Of a stretch of 64,000 nucleotides of DNA, positions 43,117 to 53,926 are shown piece by piece. Under the pieces are notes generated by a model. The model was not told where the DNA came from. It was given only the letters and a program-made list of their open reading frames with translations, and did no database searches. This DNA comes from Bacteroides sp. 224 (GTDB lineage Bacteria; Bacteroidota; Bacteroidia; Bacteroidales; Bacteroidaceae): contig NZ_QVMK01000011.1 of the NCBI RefSeq assembly GCF_010500995.1, forward strand, positions 1 through 64,000. Reading direction: 5' to 3'. Each line of letters begins with the position of its first letter. The first letter of the stretch is position 1. The translations under genes and the position numbers were made by a program.

Positions 43117-44452
43117 ATAATCTTGCTTGTATCGCTTTAGATTCTTCTTCGTATCCCGGTTTGTTTAACAGGGCAAACATATTCTTCTTATACGCTTCTA
43201 CACCCGGTTGATCGAATGGGTTAACCCCCAACACATATCCGCTTATTCCGCAACCAATTTCAAAGAAATAAAGAAGCTGACCGATATTGTATTCGTTAAG
43301 TTCGGGGATGGTGATGCGTAAATTAGGCACTCCACCGTCTACATGAGCAATTTGTGTTCCTAATTCGGCCATTTTGTTTACTTCGTCTACACGTTTACCT
43401 GCAAGGAAGTTCAAGCCGTCAAGGTTAGCTTCATCAGAAGGAACAGACAGGCTATGGTTTGTTTTCTCTACAGAAATAACGGTTTCGAAAATGGTGCGTT
43501 CACCTTCCTGAATCCATTGACCCATAGAATGTAAATCGGTAGAGAAATCTACAGCAGCGGGGAAAATACCTTTGTTTTCTTTTCCTTCCGATTCTCCGTA
43601 TAATTGTTTCCACCACTCACTTACATAATGCAGTTTGGGGTTGTAGTTAACTAAGATTTCAATTTTCTTTCCGTTCTTATATAGCTCATTGCGGGTAGCA
43701 GCATAAATGGCAGCGGGATTCTTTTCGAAAGGAACATCCATTCCGCAAGACTTTTCCATATCGACAGCTCCGGCAACCAGCTTTTCGATGTCATATCCGG
43801 CCACGGCAATAGGCAATAAACCTACCGGAGTAAGTACAGAAAAACGTCCGCCTACATTGTCGGGGATAATGTATGATTTGTAACCTTCCTGATCGGCGGT
43901 GATACGTGCAGCACCTTTTTTTTCGTCGGTAACGGCTACGATAACCTTTTTAGCCATGTCTTTACCTCTTTGATCTTCGCATTGTTTTTTGAGAAGACGG
44001 AAAGCCAAAGCTGTTTCGGTAGTAGTACCGGATTTGGAAATATTGATTACCCCAAACTTTTTGTCTTTTAAGAAAGTAGTCAGTTCATATAAGTAATCTT
44101 CGCCAATGTTATGTCCTGCATAAACAATTACCGGATTCTTTTTATCTTCCTGCAACCAGCTAAAGCTGTTGGCAAGCGCCTCAATTACGGCACGTGTTCC
44201 CAAATAACTTCCACCAATGCCGGCTACAACTACTATTTCGCAGTTTTCCTTTAAAACCTGAGCTGTAGCTTTAATGTCTGCCAGAAATTCTTTGGTAATA
44301 GAAGAAGGGAGATGCAACCATCCTAAGAAGTCGTTTCCTTTACCGGTTCCTTTTTCAAGAGCTTCCTGAGCTGCTTTCACTTTAGACTCGTATGAAGCAA
44401 CTGCTTCTTTAGAAATAAATCCAAGAGTTTTTTCAATGTTTAAAGTAATCAT
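43115..44452 (-). CDS. pgi: Glucose-6-phosphate isomerase
   Basis: I start at the ATG at 44452 (445 residues), since the longer frame reads through a repeat. Family motifs are [49 protein letters not shown] and the C-terminal [20 protein letters not shown]. It interconverts glucose 6-phosphate and fructose 6-phosphate in glycolysis. It is the last gene of a lysS-gpsA-pgi run. Confidence 0.97.
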   Translation of the reverse strand: MITLNIEKTLGFISKEAVASYESKVKAAQEALEKGTGKGNDFLGWLHLPSSITKEFLADIKATAQVLKENCEIVVVAGIGGSYLGTRAVIEALANSFSWLQEDKKNPVIVYAGHNIGEDYLYELTTFLKDKKFGVINISKSGTTTETALAFRLLKKQCEDQRGKDMAKKVIVAVTDEKKGAARITADQEGYKSYIIPDNVGGRFSVLTPVGLLPIAVAGYDIEKLVAGAVDMEKSCGMDVPFEKNPAAIYAATRNELYKNGKKIEILVNYNPKLHYVSEWWKQLYGESEGKENKGIFPAAVDFSTDLHSMGQWIQEGERTIFETVISVEKTNHSLSVPSDEANLDGLNFLAGKRVDEVNKMAELGTQIAHVDGGVPNLRITIPELNEYNIGQLLYFFEIGCGISGYVLGVNPFDQPGVEAYKKNMFALLNKPGYEEESKAIQARL

Positions 44453-44464
44453 ATTATATAGTTT

Positions 44465-44537
44465 AAGTTGAGAGTTGAGAGTTGAGAGTTGAGAGATTCG
44501 ATGCCGCATGGTAACTTTCAACTCTCAACTCTCAACT
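44465..44537. repeat. Inverted repeat of GAGAGTTGA units
   Basis: Tandem GAGAGTTGA units on the left are complementary to TCAACTCTC units on the right, giving a hairpin between gpsA and pgi. It is similar in kind to those at 1796, 32549 and 51618. Confidence 0.65.
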
Positions 44538-45531
44538 ACCTAAATGAATCCGTCAACAACTTGATTTCAATCATTGGGGAAATTCGTTCATATAGAATAT
44601 TGTACACCGCATCAAGAATCGGCATATTTACATGATGATGCTTGTTTATTTCCTTGATACATTTAGTACCGAAATAACCTTCAGCAATCATTTCCATTTC
44701 AATCTGGGCACTTTTTACCGAGTAGCCTTTACCTATCATGGTTCCGAATGTACGGTTGCGGCTGAAATTGGAATATGCTGTCACTAAAAGGTCTCCCAGA
44801 TACACAGAGTCGTCCACATTTCGGTCGATAGGATGCACGGTATTCAAGAACCGGTTCATTTCCTGTATGGCGTTTGCTATTAATACGGCCTGAAAGTTAT
44901 CTCCGTATTTAAGACCGCTGCAAATACCTGCGGCTATGGCATACACGTTTTTGAGTACAGAGCCGTATTCAATGCCGGTTACATCATCGCTGATAGATGT
45001 TTTCACAAAACTACTGCTCATTCTACGAGTCATGGCACGTGCTTTGTCTTTATCCGGGCAGGCCACTGTAAGGTATGAAAGTCGCTCAAGCGCAACTTCT
45101 TCCGCATGACAAGGCCCTCCGAGAACAGCAATGTTTTCGGGAGGCACTCCGTATATTTTGGTGAAATATTCGGAAACAATTAAGTTTTCGTCGGGAACTA
45201 TACCTTTGATGGCAGTTAGGATAAACTTATCTTTCAGCTTTACCTTTAGTTTCTTGAGATGTGCTTTCAGGTAAGGAGACGGAGTTACAAAGATGAGTGT
45301 ATCCGACTCTCTTACTACATCATTAATATTGGAACTAAAGTTAATCCGCTTAACGTCAAATTTGACACTTGTGAGATAGGAAGGATTATGTCCCAAGCGT
45401 TTAAAATCGGCAATACGATCATCTCTTCGCATATACCAATTTATCGAATCTTCCTGAGACAGAATAATTTTGGCAATCGCTGTTGCCCAACTACCGCCTC
45501 CCATAATGGCTATCTTACCGGGTATTTTCAT
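44536..45531 (-). CDS. gpsA: Glycerol-3-phosphate dehydrogenase (NAD(P)+)
   Basis: The 331-residue protein has the Rossmann start AIMGGGSWATAIAKIILSQ, LGGPCHAEEVALERLSY, GIEYGSVLKNVYAIAAGICS and NFSRNRTFGTMIGKG. It reduces dihydroxyacetone phosphate to glycerol 3-phosphate for phospholipid synthesis. It starts 17 bp after lysS and is probably cotranscribed. Confidence 0.97.
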   Translation of the reverse strand: MKIPGKIAIMGGGSWATAIAKIILSQEDSINWYMRRDDRIADFKRLGHNPSYLTSVKFDVKRINFSSNINDVVRESDTLIFVTPSPYLKAHLKKLKVKLKDKFILTAIKGIVPDENLIVSEYFTKIYGVPPENIAVLGGPCHAEEVALERLSYLTVACPDKDKARAMTRRMSSSFVKTSISDDVTGIEYGSVLKNVYAIAAGICSGLKYGDNFQAVLIANAIQEMNRFLNTVHPIDRNVDDSVYLGDLLVTAYSNFSRNRTFGTMIGKGYSVKSAQIEMEMIAEGYFGTKCIKEINKHHHVNMPILDAVYNILYERISPMIEIKLLTDSFR

Positions 45532-45548
45532 CTATCCGATCTAAGAGT

Positions 45549-47279
45549 TTATGAGTTGAGCTTGTTCACCCATCCGGTAACGTCGTTAACCGAAAGGCTG
45601 CTTAGTTCCAATTTATATTTCTTGTTGATTCCGGAGATATCCTGATGCAATTTCTGAGGATTTACATCTTTCATCTCTTCTACGGTATTGTAACCTGCTT
45701 TTTGAATGGCAGGCACCCACTCTTCGGGAATACCCAGTTCCATATATTTGTTGGCAGAATCTTTCTTAATCGTTTTTTCGGGACGCATTTGCGGGAAGAA
45801 CAATACTTCCTGTATGGTGGTTTGTCCGGTAAGCAGCATGGTTAAACGGTCCATACCGATACCCATTCCCGATGTTGGAGGCATACCGTATTCCAAAGAA
45901 CGAACGAAGTCCATATCTATAAACATAGCTTCATCGTCTCCCTTTTCGCTTAATTTAAGTTGATCTTGGAAACGGCCTAACTGGTCGATCGGATCGTTAA
46001 GCTCAGAGTATGCATTACACAGTTCTTTTCCATTAACCATCAACTCGAAACGTTCGGTCAGTTCCGGATTGTTGCGATGGCGTTTGGTCAATGGCGACAT
46101 TTCAATCGGGTAATCTGTAATGAATGTGGGTTGTATGTAGTTTCCTTCGCAGAATTCTCCAAAGATTTCGTCAATGAGTTTTCCTTTACCCATTGTTTCG
46201 TCAATCTCCATCTGGAGAGTTTTGCAGATTTCGCGAATTTCTTCTTCACTTTTCCCGGTTAAGTCATGACCGGTGAATTCTTTAATAGAATCCAGCATAG
46301 TAACTCTTTTAAAGGGAGCTTTGAAGTTGATAACATTATCGCCCACTTTAATTTCGGTAGTGCCGTTTACGTCGGTAGCTATTTTTTCGAGCATATTTTC
46401 CGTAAACTTCATCATCCAGTTATAGTCTTTGTATGCTACGTATATTTCCATGCAAGTAAATTCCGGGTTATGCGTACGGTCCATTCCTTCGTTGCGGAAG
46501 TTTTTGGAGAACTCATACACACCTTCGAAACCACCTACGATAAGACGTTTCAAATAAAGTTCATTGGCAATACGCAGATATAGAGGCATATCCAGTGCAT
46601 TGTGGTGGGTGATAAACGGACGTGCTGCCGCTCCTCCCGGTATGGATTGTAAAACGGGGGTTTCTACTTCAATGTATCCTTGGCTATTAAAGTATTCGCG
46701 CATGGAGCTATATACTTTTGTGCGCTTAATGAATATGTCTTTCACTCCTTCGTTTACAGCCAAATCTACATAGCGTTGGCGATAACGAAGTTCGGGATCT
46801 TCAAAGGAATCATAAGCTACACCATCTTTGTACTTCACAATAGGAAGAGGCTTAATAGATTTAGCCAATACGGTAAGCTTTTGGGCATGTACACTGATTT
46901 CGCCCATTTGAGTTCTGAATACAAATCCTTCGATTCCTACAAAATCGCCTAAGTCGAGCAAACGCTTGAAAACGGTATTGTACAATTCTTTATCTTCGTC
47001 CGGACAGATGTCATCACGTGTAATATACACCTGAATACGTCCTTTGGAATCTTGGAGTTCGATAAATGATGCTTTACCCATTACACGACGACTCATGATA
47101 CGCCCGGCTATAGATACCTTGCGGGGTTCGTCTTCGTCTTTAAAATCCTGTTTTATATCTGTAGAGAAAGCATTGGTTATATACTCTGCAGCCGGATAAG
47201 GCTCGATACCCATTGCACGGAGTTCGTTCATACTGTTCCGACGAATAATCTCCTGCTCACTAAGTTCTAATATATTCAT
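45549..47279 (-). CDS. lysS: Lysyl-tRNA synthetase (class II)
   Basis: I start at the ATG at 47279 (576 residues). The protein has an OB-fold anticodon-binding region ([20 protein letters not shown]) and class II motifs [35 protein letters not shown] and [17 protein letters not shown]-terminal extension after LFFPQMRP, of about 70 residues, occurs in Bacteroidota forms. It charges tRNA-Lys. Confidence 0.97.
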   Translation of the reverse strand: MNILELSEQEIIRRNSMNELRAMGIEPYPAAEYITNAFSTDIKQDFKDEDEPRKVSIAGRIMSRRVMGKASFIELQDSKGRIQVYITRDDICPDEDKELYNTVFKRLLDLGDFVGIEGFVFRTQMGEISVHAQKLTVLAKSIKPLPIVKYKDGVAYDSFEDPELRYRQRYVDLAVNEGVKDIFIKRTKVYSSMREYFNSQGYIEVETPVLQSIPGGAAARPFITHHNALDMPLYLRIANELYLKRLIVGGFEGVYEFSKNFRNEGMDRTHNPEFTCMEIYVAYKDYNWMMKFTENMLEKIATDVNGTTEIKVGDNVINFKAPFKRVTMLDSIKEFTGHDLTGKSEEEIREICKTLQMEIDETMGKGKLIDEIFGEFCEGNYIQPTFITDYPIEMSPLTKRHRNNPELTERFELMVNGKELCNAYSELNDPIDQLGRFQDQLKLSEKGDDEAMFIDMDFVRSLEYGMPPTSGMGIGMDRLTMLLTGQTTIQEVLFFPQMRPEKTIKKDSANKYMELGIPEEWVPAIQKAGYNTVEEMKDVNPQKLHQDISGINKKYKLELSSLSVNDVTGWVNKLNS

Positions 47280-47453
47280 TTTAAACAAGTTTGTGGGTTT
47301 TCAGGTTTTCAGGCTTCTAAAGTTTTTGCGGTTGTGAGGCTTCTTATTTGTAAGGTTGGTTAACCCAACAAAGAACCTGAGAACCTAAAAACAGACGGAC
47401 CTAAAAACTAAAAACTCAAATCCATTTTGGGGCAAAAGTACGAAACATTTCCT

Positions 47454-47461
47454 TAACTTTG
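47454..47461 (+). promoter_or_regulatory. -7 box of the MATE gene
   Basis: TAACTTTG is a consensus -7 box 24 bp before the ATG at 47486. A TTTG lies 24 bases upstream, longer than the usual spacing. Confidence 0.45.
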
Positions 47462-47485
47462 CACACTTTTATAAAAAATAGGTGT

Positions 47486-48850
47486 ATGTCAGGTCAAAAA
47501 ATTCCCACAGCATTAGGTACGGAAAAGATTGGTAAGTTATTAATGCAATATGCGATTCCTGCAATTATTGCTATGACGGCCGCTTCTTTATATAATATGG
47601 TCGATAGTATTTTCATCGGACAAGGAGTAGGTAAATTGGCTATTTCAGGATTAGCATTAACTTTTCCTTTAATGAATTTAGCAGCTGCATTCGGTTCTTT
47701 GGTTGGAGTAGGGGCTGCTACATTGGTATCGGTGAAGTTGGGGCAGAAGGATTATGATACAGCACGTAACGTATTAGGGAATGTTGTATTGCTGAATATT
47801 TTGATTGGGGGAGTATTTACTGTTGTATCGCTTATCTTCCTGGACCCGATTCTTTACTTCTTTGGTGCCAGCGAGTTTACCATCGATTATGCCCGCGATT
47901 ATATGCAAATTATCTTATTGGGTAATATTGTTACGCATTTATATTTAGGGCTTAACTCTATACTTCGTTCTGCCGGACATCCTCAAAAGGCGATGGCAGC
48001 TACCATTTTCACAGTTATATTGAATACGATATTGGACCCTATCTTTATCTTCGTATTTGATTGGGGAATCAAAGGTGCGGCTATTGCAACCATCTTGGCG
48101 CAACTTCTGGCTCTGTTATGGTTAGTTAAGCAATTTATGAATAAGAATGAGTTGATTCATTTCGATAAAGGGATTTTCAGACTGAAAAAACGTATCGTAA
48201 AGGATTCGCTGTATATTGGTGCTTCTCCTTTCTTAATGAATCTGGCAGCTACTTTCGTGGTTATCTTTATTAATAAGGGATTGAAGGAACATGGAGGAGA
48301 TTTAGCAATTGGTGCTTACGGCATTGTGAATCGCATTACCTTCCTGTTTGTAATGATTGTGATGGGGATTAACCAAGGTATGCAGCCCATTGCGGGGTAT
48401 AACTTCGGAGCCAAATTGTATAGTAGGGTGACTTCGGTTCTTAAACTTTCTATTTATGCGGCAACGGCTGTTACTTCTTTAGGATTTATTGTCGGAATCT
48501 TTATGCCTGAACTGGCCGCATCTGTCTTTACTTCGGATGAAGAACTTATAAAATTGGCTGCCGACGGGATGAGAGTCGTTGTTATTTTCTATCCTATCAT
48601 TGGTTTTCAAATTGTTACGGCTAATTTCTTCCAGAGTATAGGTATGGCAGACAAAGCTATCTTCCTATCGCTTACACGGCAGTTGTTGTTCTTGATACCT
48701 TGTTTATTAATACTTCCGCATTACTTTGGAACATTCGGTGTTTGGGTGAGTATACCCGTAGCGGATTTAGCTTCGAGCCTTATTGCAGGCATTATGCTAT
48801 GGCATCAGTTCAGGGTGTTTAAAAGTGGAAAAGTAACTAATACATTATAA
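47486..48850 (+). CDS. MATE-family efflux transporter
   Basis: I start at the ATG at 47486 (454 residues), which places the -7 box properly. About twelve membrane helices are seen, with the MATE features AIPAIIAMTAASLYNMVDS, IFIGQGVGKLAISGL and NQGMQPIAGYNFGAKLYSRV. MATE transporters export drugs or cationic compounds using sodium or proton gradients; the substrate is unknown. The next gene starts 64 bp later. Confidence 0.93.
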   Translation: MSGQKIPTALGTEKIGKLLMQYAIPAIIAMTAASLYNMVDSIFIGQGVGKLAISGLALTFPLMNLAAAFGSLVGVGAATLVSVKLGQKDYDTARNVLGNVVLLNILIGGVFTVVSLIFLDPILYFFGASEFTIDYARDYMQIILLGNIVTHLYLGLNSILRSAGHPQKAMAATIFTVILNTILDPIFIFVFDWGIKGAAIATILAQLLALLWLVKQFMNKNELIHFDKGIFRLKKRIVKDSLYIGASPFLMNLAATFVVIFINKGLKEHGGDLAIGAYGIVNRITFLFVMIVMGINQGMQPIAGYNFGAKLYSRVTSVLKLSIYAATAVTSLGFIVGIFMPELAASVFTSDEELIKLAADGMRVVVIFYPIIGFQIVTANFFQSIGMADKAIFLSLTRQLLFLIPCLLILPHYFGTFGVWVSIPVADLASSLIAGIMLWHQFRVFKSGKVTNTL

Positions 48851-48914
48851 TCTTCGGAAAGATTTTTTAATTTTGTAGATGTAATGAAAAACAGATACTC
48901 TAAAAGATAATAGT

Positions 48915-49556
48915 ATGAAAGATAATCACTTTGTTATTAATATAGGACGTCAGTTAGGTAGTGGCGGGAGAGAAATTGGTACAAAACTTGCCGAAAAGTT
49001 GGGTATTTCTTTTTATGATAAAGAATTGATCAATCTGGCCTCTAAAGAAAGCGGTTTATGTAAAGAACTCTTTGAAAAAGCAGATGAAAAACCCTCTCAA
49101 ACAGTTGTAGGAAGCTTTTTGGGTGCTCGGTTTTCATTGTTTACAGACGCTTCGGTACCTTATGCCAATTATTTAAGTAACGACACCTTATTTAAGATAC
49201 AAAGTGATGTAATCAGAGATCTGGCTGCTAAGCAATCTTGCATTTTTGTAGGACGATGCGCAGATTATATTTTGCGAGACTTTCCTCGTTGTGTCAACGT
49301 ATTTATATCGGCACCTACCGAAGACCGGGTAAAACGTCTTTGTGCCACAGAAAATCTTTCGGAAGAAGAAGCGAAAGAGGTTATTCGGCGCACGGATAAA
49401 AAACGCTCCGAATACTATAATTATTATAGCTATAAAACCTGGGGCGCTGCCGAAACATATCATTTGTGTATAGACTCTTCTATATTGGGAATGAATGAAA
49501 CCATCCTTTTTATTGAGGAGTTTGCGAAGAAGAAGTTGAAGCTCTTCCCCAAGTAA
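48915..49556 (+). CDS. Cytidylate-kinase-like protein
   Basis: The 213-residue protein has a P-loop start of the type GRQLGSGGREIGTKLAEKLG (residues 11-30) and ISFYDKELINLASKESGL, with a later IFVGRCADYILRDF. These match the cytidylate kinase-like family rather than true Cmk. The substrate may not be CMP. A -7 box TAATTTTG is present at 48868-48875. Confidence 0.8.
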   Translation: MKDNHFVINIGRQLGSGGREIGTKLAEKLGISFYDKELINLASKESGLCKELFEKADEKPSQTVVGSFLGARFSLFTDASVPYANYLSNDTLFKIQSDVIRDLAAKQSCIFVGRCADYILRDFPRCVNVFISAPTEDRVKRLCATENLSEEEAKEVIRRTDKKRSEYYNYYSYKTWGAAETYHLCIDSSILGMNETILFIEEFAKKKLKLFPK

Positions 49557-49714
49557 CATACTGTTACATAAAGATCCCTTTCACTGCGAAATTTCTCTAA
49601 AAAAAATCCCTTGTTCTAAGTTATTCTGTATATTTGTAGCTCGTTTTTAGACATTTGGAAAGAATTAAAGAAAAAAATCAATAATTAATCTGATTTTAAA
49701 TTTTAATATAAACT

Positions 49715-51610
49715 ATGGCAGACAAAAAAGAAAAACTCTTCTCGGATTTTTCTCCGGTATCTACAGAGCAGTGGATGGAGAAAGTGACAGCCGACCTTAA
49801 AGGCGCTGACTATGAGAAGAAACTTGTTTGGAAAACAAACGAAGGATTTAAAGTAAAACCTTTCTACCGGATGGAAGATATTGAAGGACTTGCAACCCTC
49901 AACGCACTGCCCGGTGAATATCCTTACTTAAGAGGTACCCGTAAAAACAACAATTGGCTGATCCGTCAGGAAATTCGTGTAACAGATCCTAAAGAGGCAA
50001 ATGCAAAGGCGCTGGATCTCTTAAACAAAGGAGTCGACTCCCTTGGTTTTAGCATAAATGCGAAAGAGCTTTCGGCCGAATATATAGCCACTTTATTGGA
50101 AGGTGTTCATGCACCGGCTATTGAGTTGAACTTCTCGACTTGTCAGGGACATGTGGTAAAGTTGGCCGAGTTATTGGTAGCCTATTTCGATAAGAAGGAT
50201 TACGATGTGAAAGAACTGAGAGGTTCTATCAACTTCGATTATTATAATAAAATGCTTACCAAGGGTAAGGAAAAAGGCGATGTGGTTCAAATAGCTAAAG
50301 CGTTGCTCGAGGCTATTCAGCCGCTTCCGTACTATCGGGTATTAAACGTAAATGCATTAACATTGAATAATGCAGGAGCGTATATCTCTCAGGAACTTGG
50401 TTATGCATTGGCTTGGGGTAATGAGTACATGCAGCAACTAACAGAAATTGGTATACCTGCCGGGCTGATTGCCAAAAGAATTAAATTTAACTTCGGTGTA
50501 AGCTCCAACTATTTTATGGAGATAGCTAAATTCCGTGCTGCACGTATGTTGTGGGCAAATGTGGTAGCTTCTTACAAACCCGAAAGCCTCTCGGATTGCG
50601 AAAACAGAGGTCCTAACGGCGAATGTCGTTGTGCAGGACGTATGCAAGTACATGCAGAAACTTCCTCTTATAACCTTACTTTATTTGATGCTCATGTGAA
50701 TTTGCTTCGTACACAAACCGAAGCCATGAGTGCTGCATTGGGTGGAGTAAATTCAATGACTGTTACTCCGTTCGATAAAACTTATCAAACTCCGGATGAA
50801 TTCTCAGAACGTATGGCACGTAATCAACAATTGTTGTTGAAGGAAGAATCTCATTTCGATAAAGTAGTCGATCCGGCTGCCGGTTCTTATTATATTGAAA
50901 ACCTAACTGTTTCTATCGCTAAGCAAGCATGGGAAATCTTCTTGAAAGTTCAGGAAGAAGGTGGTTTCTATGCAGCACTGAAAGCAGGAAGCGTTCAAAA
51001 AGAAATTAACGAAACAGGTAAAAACCGTCATAAAGCAGTAGCGCAACGCAAAGAGATTTTATTGGGTACCAACCAATATCCTAACTTTACGGAAGCTGCT
51101 AACGGAAAAACTCCGGTAGGATCTACCTGCTGCTGCGGTGGAAATGATAATTGTGAGAAAGACGTACAGACCTTGAACTTCGATCGTGCTTCGAGCGAAT
51201 TTGAAGCCTTACGTTTGGAAACCGAAGCTTCCGGCAAACGTCCGAAAGCATTTATGTTGACGATCGGTAATTTGGCTATGCGTCAGGCACGTGCTCAGTT
51301 CGCTTGCAACTTTCTGGCTTGCGCCGGATATGAAGTGGTAGATAACTTAGGATTCCCAACTGTTGAAGAAGGAGTAGAGGCTGCCATGAAAGCGAAAGCA
51401 GATATCGTAGTGCTTTGTTCGAGCGATGATGAATACGCAGAATATGCTGTTCCGGCATTCAAAGCATTGAATGGTCGTGCTATGTTCATTGTAGCAGGTG
51501 CTCCCGCCAATATGGATGAACTGAAAGCCGCAGGTATTGAGAACTTTATCAATGTTCGTTCCAATGTATTGGAAACATTGAAGTCTTATAATGCACAATT
51601 ATTGAAATAA
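49715..51610 (+). CDS. mutA: Methylmalonyl-CoA mutase, small (beta) subunit
   Basis: The 631-residue protein has the same fold as MutB but lacks the DxHxxG cobalamin motif in its C-terminal domain and is shorter, as expected for the non-catalytic subunit. It shows SDFSPVSTEQWMEKVTADLK, the repeated FRAARMLWANVV, and SYYIENLTVSIAKQAW. With MutB it converts succinyl-CoA to (R)-methylmalonyl-CoA. A -7 box TATATTTG lies at 49629-49636. MutB follows 105 bp later. Confidence 0.95.
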   Translation: MADKKEKLFSDFSPVSTEQWMEKVTADLKGADYEKKLVWKTNEGFKVKPFYRMEDIEGLATLNALPGEYPYLRGTRKNNNWLIRQEIRVTDPKEANAKALDLLNKGVDSLGFSINAKELSAEYIATLLEGVHAPAIELNFSTCQGHVVKLAELLVAYFDKKDYDVKELRGSINFDYYNKMLTKGKEKGDVVQIAKALLEAIQPLPYYRVLNVNALTLNNAGAYISQELGYALAWGNEYMQQLTEIGIPAGLIAKRIKFNFGVSSNYFMEIAKFRAARMLWANVVASYKPESLSDCENRGPNGECRCAGRMQVHAETSSYNLTLFDAHVNLLRTQTEAMSAALGGVNSMTVTPFDKTYQTPDEFSERMARNQQLLLKEESHFDKVVDPAAGSYYIENLTVSIAKQAWEIFLKVQEEGGFYAALKAGSVQKEINETGKNRHKAVAQRKEILLGTNQYPNFTEAANGKTPVGSTCCCGGNDNCEKDVQTLNFDRASSEFEALRLETEASGKRPKAFMLTIGNLAMRQARAQFACNFLACAGYEVVDNLGFPTVEEGVEAAMKAKADIVVLCSSDDEYAEYAVPAFKALNGRAMFIVAGAPANMDELKAAGIENFINVRSNVLETLKSYNAQLLK

Positions 51611-51617
51611 CATTTTC

Positions 51618-51697
51618 TACCACAGAGGACACTGAGGACACAGAGTTTTTATGTTCTTAGTTATATTTACTCCGTGACCTCTGTGTACTCTGTGGTG
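51618..51697. repeat. Inverted repeat between mutA and mutB
   Basis: CTACCACAGAGGACACTGAGG on the left half-pairs with CTCTGTGTACTCTGTGGTG on the right across a loop of about 25 bases. It could attenuate mutB translation or transcription. Similar to the hairpins at 22591 and 25826. Confidence 0.6.
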
Positions 51698-51715
51698 AAT
51701 AGAAATCATAAAACA

Positions 51716-53863
51716 ATGAAACCGGATTTTAAAAATATAGATATTTTCGCCGGATTTCAGCCCGCAAACGGAGCTGAATGGCAAAAGGCAAATAACATTG
51801 CTGCGAACTGGGAAACCCCGGAGCATATTAATGTGAAGCCTGTTTATACCAAAGAAGACCTGGAAGGAATGGAGCACCTGAATTATGCAGCCGGACTTCC
51901 TCCGTTTCTTCGCGGACCTTATTCCGTAATGTACACCCTTCGTCCCTGGACGATCCGTCAGTATGCCGGGTTCTCTACTGCCGAAGAATCGAATGCTTTC
52001 TATCGTCGTAACCTGGCTTCCGGACAAAAAGGTCTGTCTGTAGCATTCGACTTGGCTACTCACCGCGGATACGACCCCGACCACGAACGCGTAGTAGGTG
52101 ACGTGGGTAAAGCAGGTGTATCTATCTGTTCATTGGAAAACATGAAAGTTCTTTTCGATGGTATTCCATTGAATAAGATGTCTGTATCCATGACAATGAA
52201 CGGTGCAGTGCTTCCTGTATTGGCTTTCTATATCAATGCAGGATTAGAGCAAGGTGCTAAATTGGAAGAACTTGCAGGTACTATTCAAAATGACATCCTG
52301 AAAGAATTCATGGTGCGTAATACTTATATCTACCCGCCTGCATTCTCTATGAAGATTATCTCTGATATCTTTGAATATACTTCGCAAAAGATGCCTAAGT
52401 TTAATTCAATCTCTATTTCAGGTTATCACATGCAAGAAGCAGGAGCAACCGCAGATATTGAGTTGGCTTATACATTGGCAGACGGTTTGGAATATCTTCG
52501 CGCAGGTACTGCCGCAGGTATTGATATTGATGCGTTTGCACCTCGTTTGTCCTTCTTCTGGGCAATTGGTATGAACCACTTTATGGAGATTGCCAAGATG
52601 CGTGCCGCTCGTTTGCTTTGGGCTAAGATTGTAAAACAATTCAATCCGAAGAACCCGAAATCATTGGCATTGCGTACACACTCGCAAACTTCCGGATGGT
52701 CTTTAACAGAGCAAGATCCATTTAATAATGTAGGACGTACTTGTATCGAAGCCATGGGAGCTGCGTTAGGTCATACCCAATCTTTGCACACCAATGCATT
52801 GGATGAGGCTATCGCTTTACCTACCGATTTCTCTGCACGTATTGCTCGTAATACACAGATTTATATTCAGGAAGAAACATACATCACCAAAAATGTAGAC
52901 CCATGGGGAGGTTCTTATTATGTAGAATCTTTAACCAATGAAATAGCTAATAGAGCATGGGAACTCATCGAGGAAGTTGAGAAACTGGGTGGTATGGCCA
53001 AAGCCATCGAAACCGGTATTCCTAAAATGCGTATTGAAGAAGCGGCTGCCCGTACACAAGCTCGTATCGACTCCGGTTCGCAAACCATTGTAGGAGTAAA
53101 TAAATACCGTTTGGAAAAAGAAGATCCGATTGATATTCTTGAAATTGACAATACAGCCGTTCGTAAAGAACAGATTGAGCGTCTGAAAGAATTGAAAGAA
53201 GGTCGCGATGAAGCCAAAGTACAAGCTGCGTTGGAAGCCATTACCAAATGTGTGGAAACCAAAGAAGGTAACTTGCTGGAGTTAGCCGTAGAAGCTGCTC
53301 GCGTACGTGCCACATTGGGAGAAATCTCTTATGCATGCGAAAAAATTGTAGGACGTTATAAAGCAATAATCAGAACGATATCAGGCGTGTATTCATCAGA
53401 AAGTAAAAATGATCCGGACTTCAAGAAAGCTACTAAGCTGGCCGAGAAGTTTGCGAAGAAAGAGGGACGTCAACCTCGTATTATGGTTGCAAAAATGGGA
53501 CAAGATGGTCACGATCGCGGTGCCAAAGTAGTTGCAACAGGTTATGCCGATTGTGGTTTCGATGTGGATATGGGACCTTTGTTCCAAACTCCGGCAGAAG
53601 CTGCTCGTCAGGCTGTTGAGAACGATGTAAACGTAGTAGGGGTATCTTCACTGGCTGCCGGACACAAAACACTGATTCCTCAAATTATGGAAGAATTGAA
53701 GAAGTTGGGCCGCGAAGATATCATTGTAATTGCAGGGGGGGTAATTCCTGCTCAGGATTACGATTTCTTATATCAGGCAGGTGTAGCGGCTATTTTCGGA
53801 CCGGGTACTCCGGTGGCAAAAGCTGCTTGTCAGATTCTTGAAATCCTGATGGACGAAGAGTAA
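51716..53863 (+). CDS. mutB: Methylmalonyl-CoA mutase, large (alpha) subunit
   Basis: I start at the ATG at 51716 (715 residues), after the repeat; the earlier start falls inside it. Motifs are [36 protein letters not shown] and the cobalamin-binding DGHDRG (597-602) with PLFQTP and GGVIPAQDY in the C-terminal domain. It is the catalytic, adenosylcobalamin-binding subunit. A strong terminator follows. Confidence 0.97.
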   Translation: MKPDFKNIDIFAGFQPANGAEWQKANNIAANWETPEHINVKPVYTKEDLEGMEHLNYAAGLPPFLRGPYSVMYTLRPWTIRQYAGFSTAEESNAFYRRNLASGQKGLSVAFDLATHRGYDPDHERVVGDVGKAGVSICSLENMKVLFDGIPLNKMSVSMTMNGAVLPVLAFYINAGLEQGAKLEELAGTIQNDILKEFMVRNTYIYPPAFSMKIISDIFEYTSQKMPKFNSISISGYHMQEAGATADIELAYTLADGLEYLRAGTAAGIDIDAFAPRLSFFWAIGMNHFMEIAKMRAARLLWAKIVKQFNPKNPKSLALRTHSQTSGWSLTEQDPFNNVGRTCIEAMGAALGHTQSLHTNALDEAIALPTDFSARIARNTQIYIQEETYITKNVDPWGGSYYVESLTNEIANRAWELIEEVEKLGGMAKAIETGIPKMRIEEAAARTQARIDSGSQTIVGVNKYRLEKEDPIDILEIDNTAVRKEQIERLKELKEGRDEAKVQAALEAITKCVETKEGNLLELAVEAARVRATLGEISYACEKIVGRYKAIIRTISGVYSSESKNDPDFKKATKLAEKFAKKEGRQPRIMVAKMGQDGHDRGAKVVATGYADCGFDVDMGPLFQTPAEAARQAVENDVNVVGVSSLAAGHKTLIPQIMEELKKLGREDIIVIAGGVIPAQDYDFLYQAGVAAIFGPGTPVAKAACQILEILMDEE

Positions 53864-53891
53864 GATTGAATGTATCTCTTATAATAATAGT

Positions 53892-53926
53892 AAAGGATCG
53901 GCTGATGTGTCGATCCTTTGTTTTTT
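53892..53926 (+). terminator. Terminator of the mutAB operon
   Basis: AAAGGATCG pairs with CGATCCTTT around a 10-base loop and is followed by GTTTTTTATT. It lies 28 bp after the mutB stop codon and ends against the convergent gene at 53925. Confidence 0.85.
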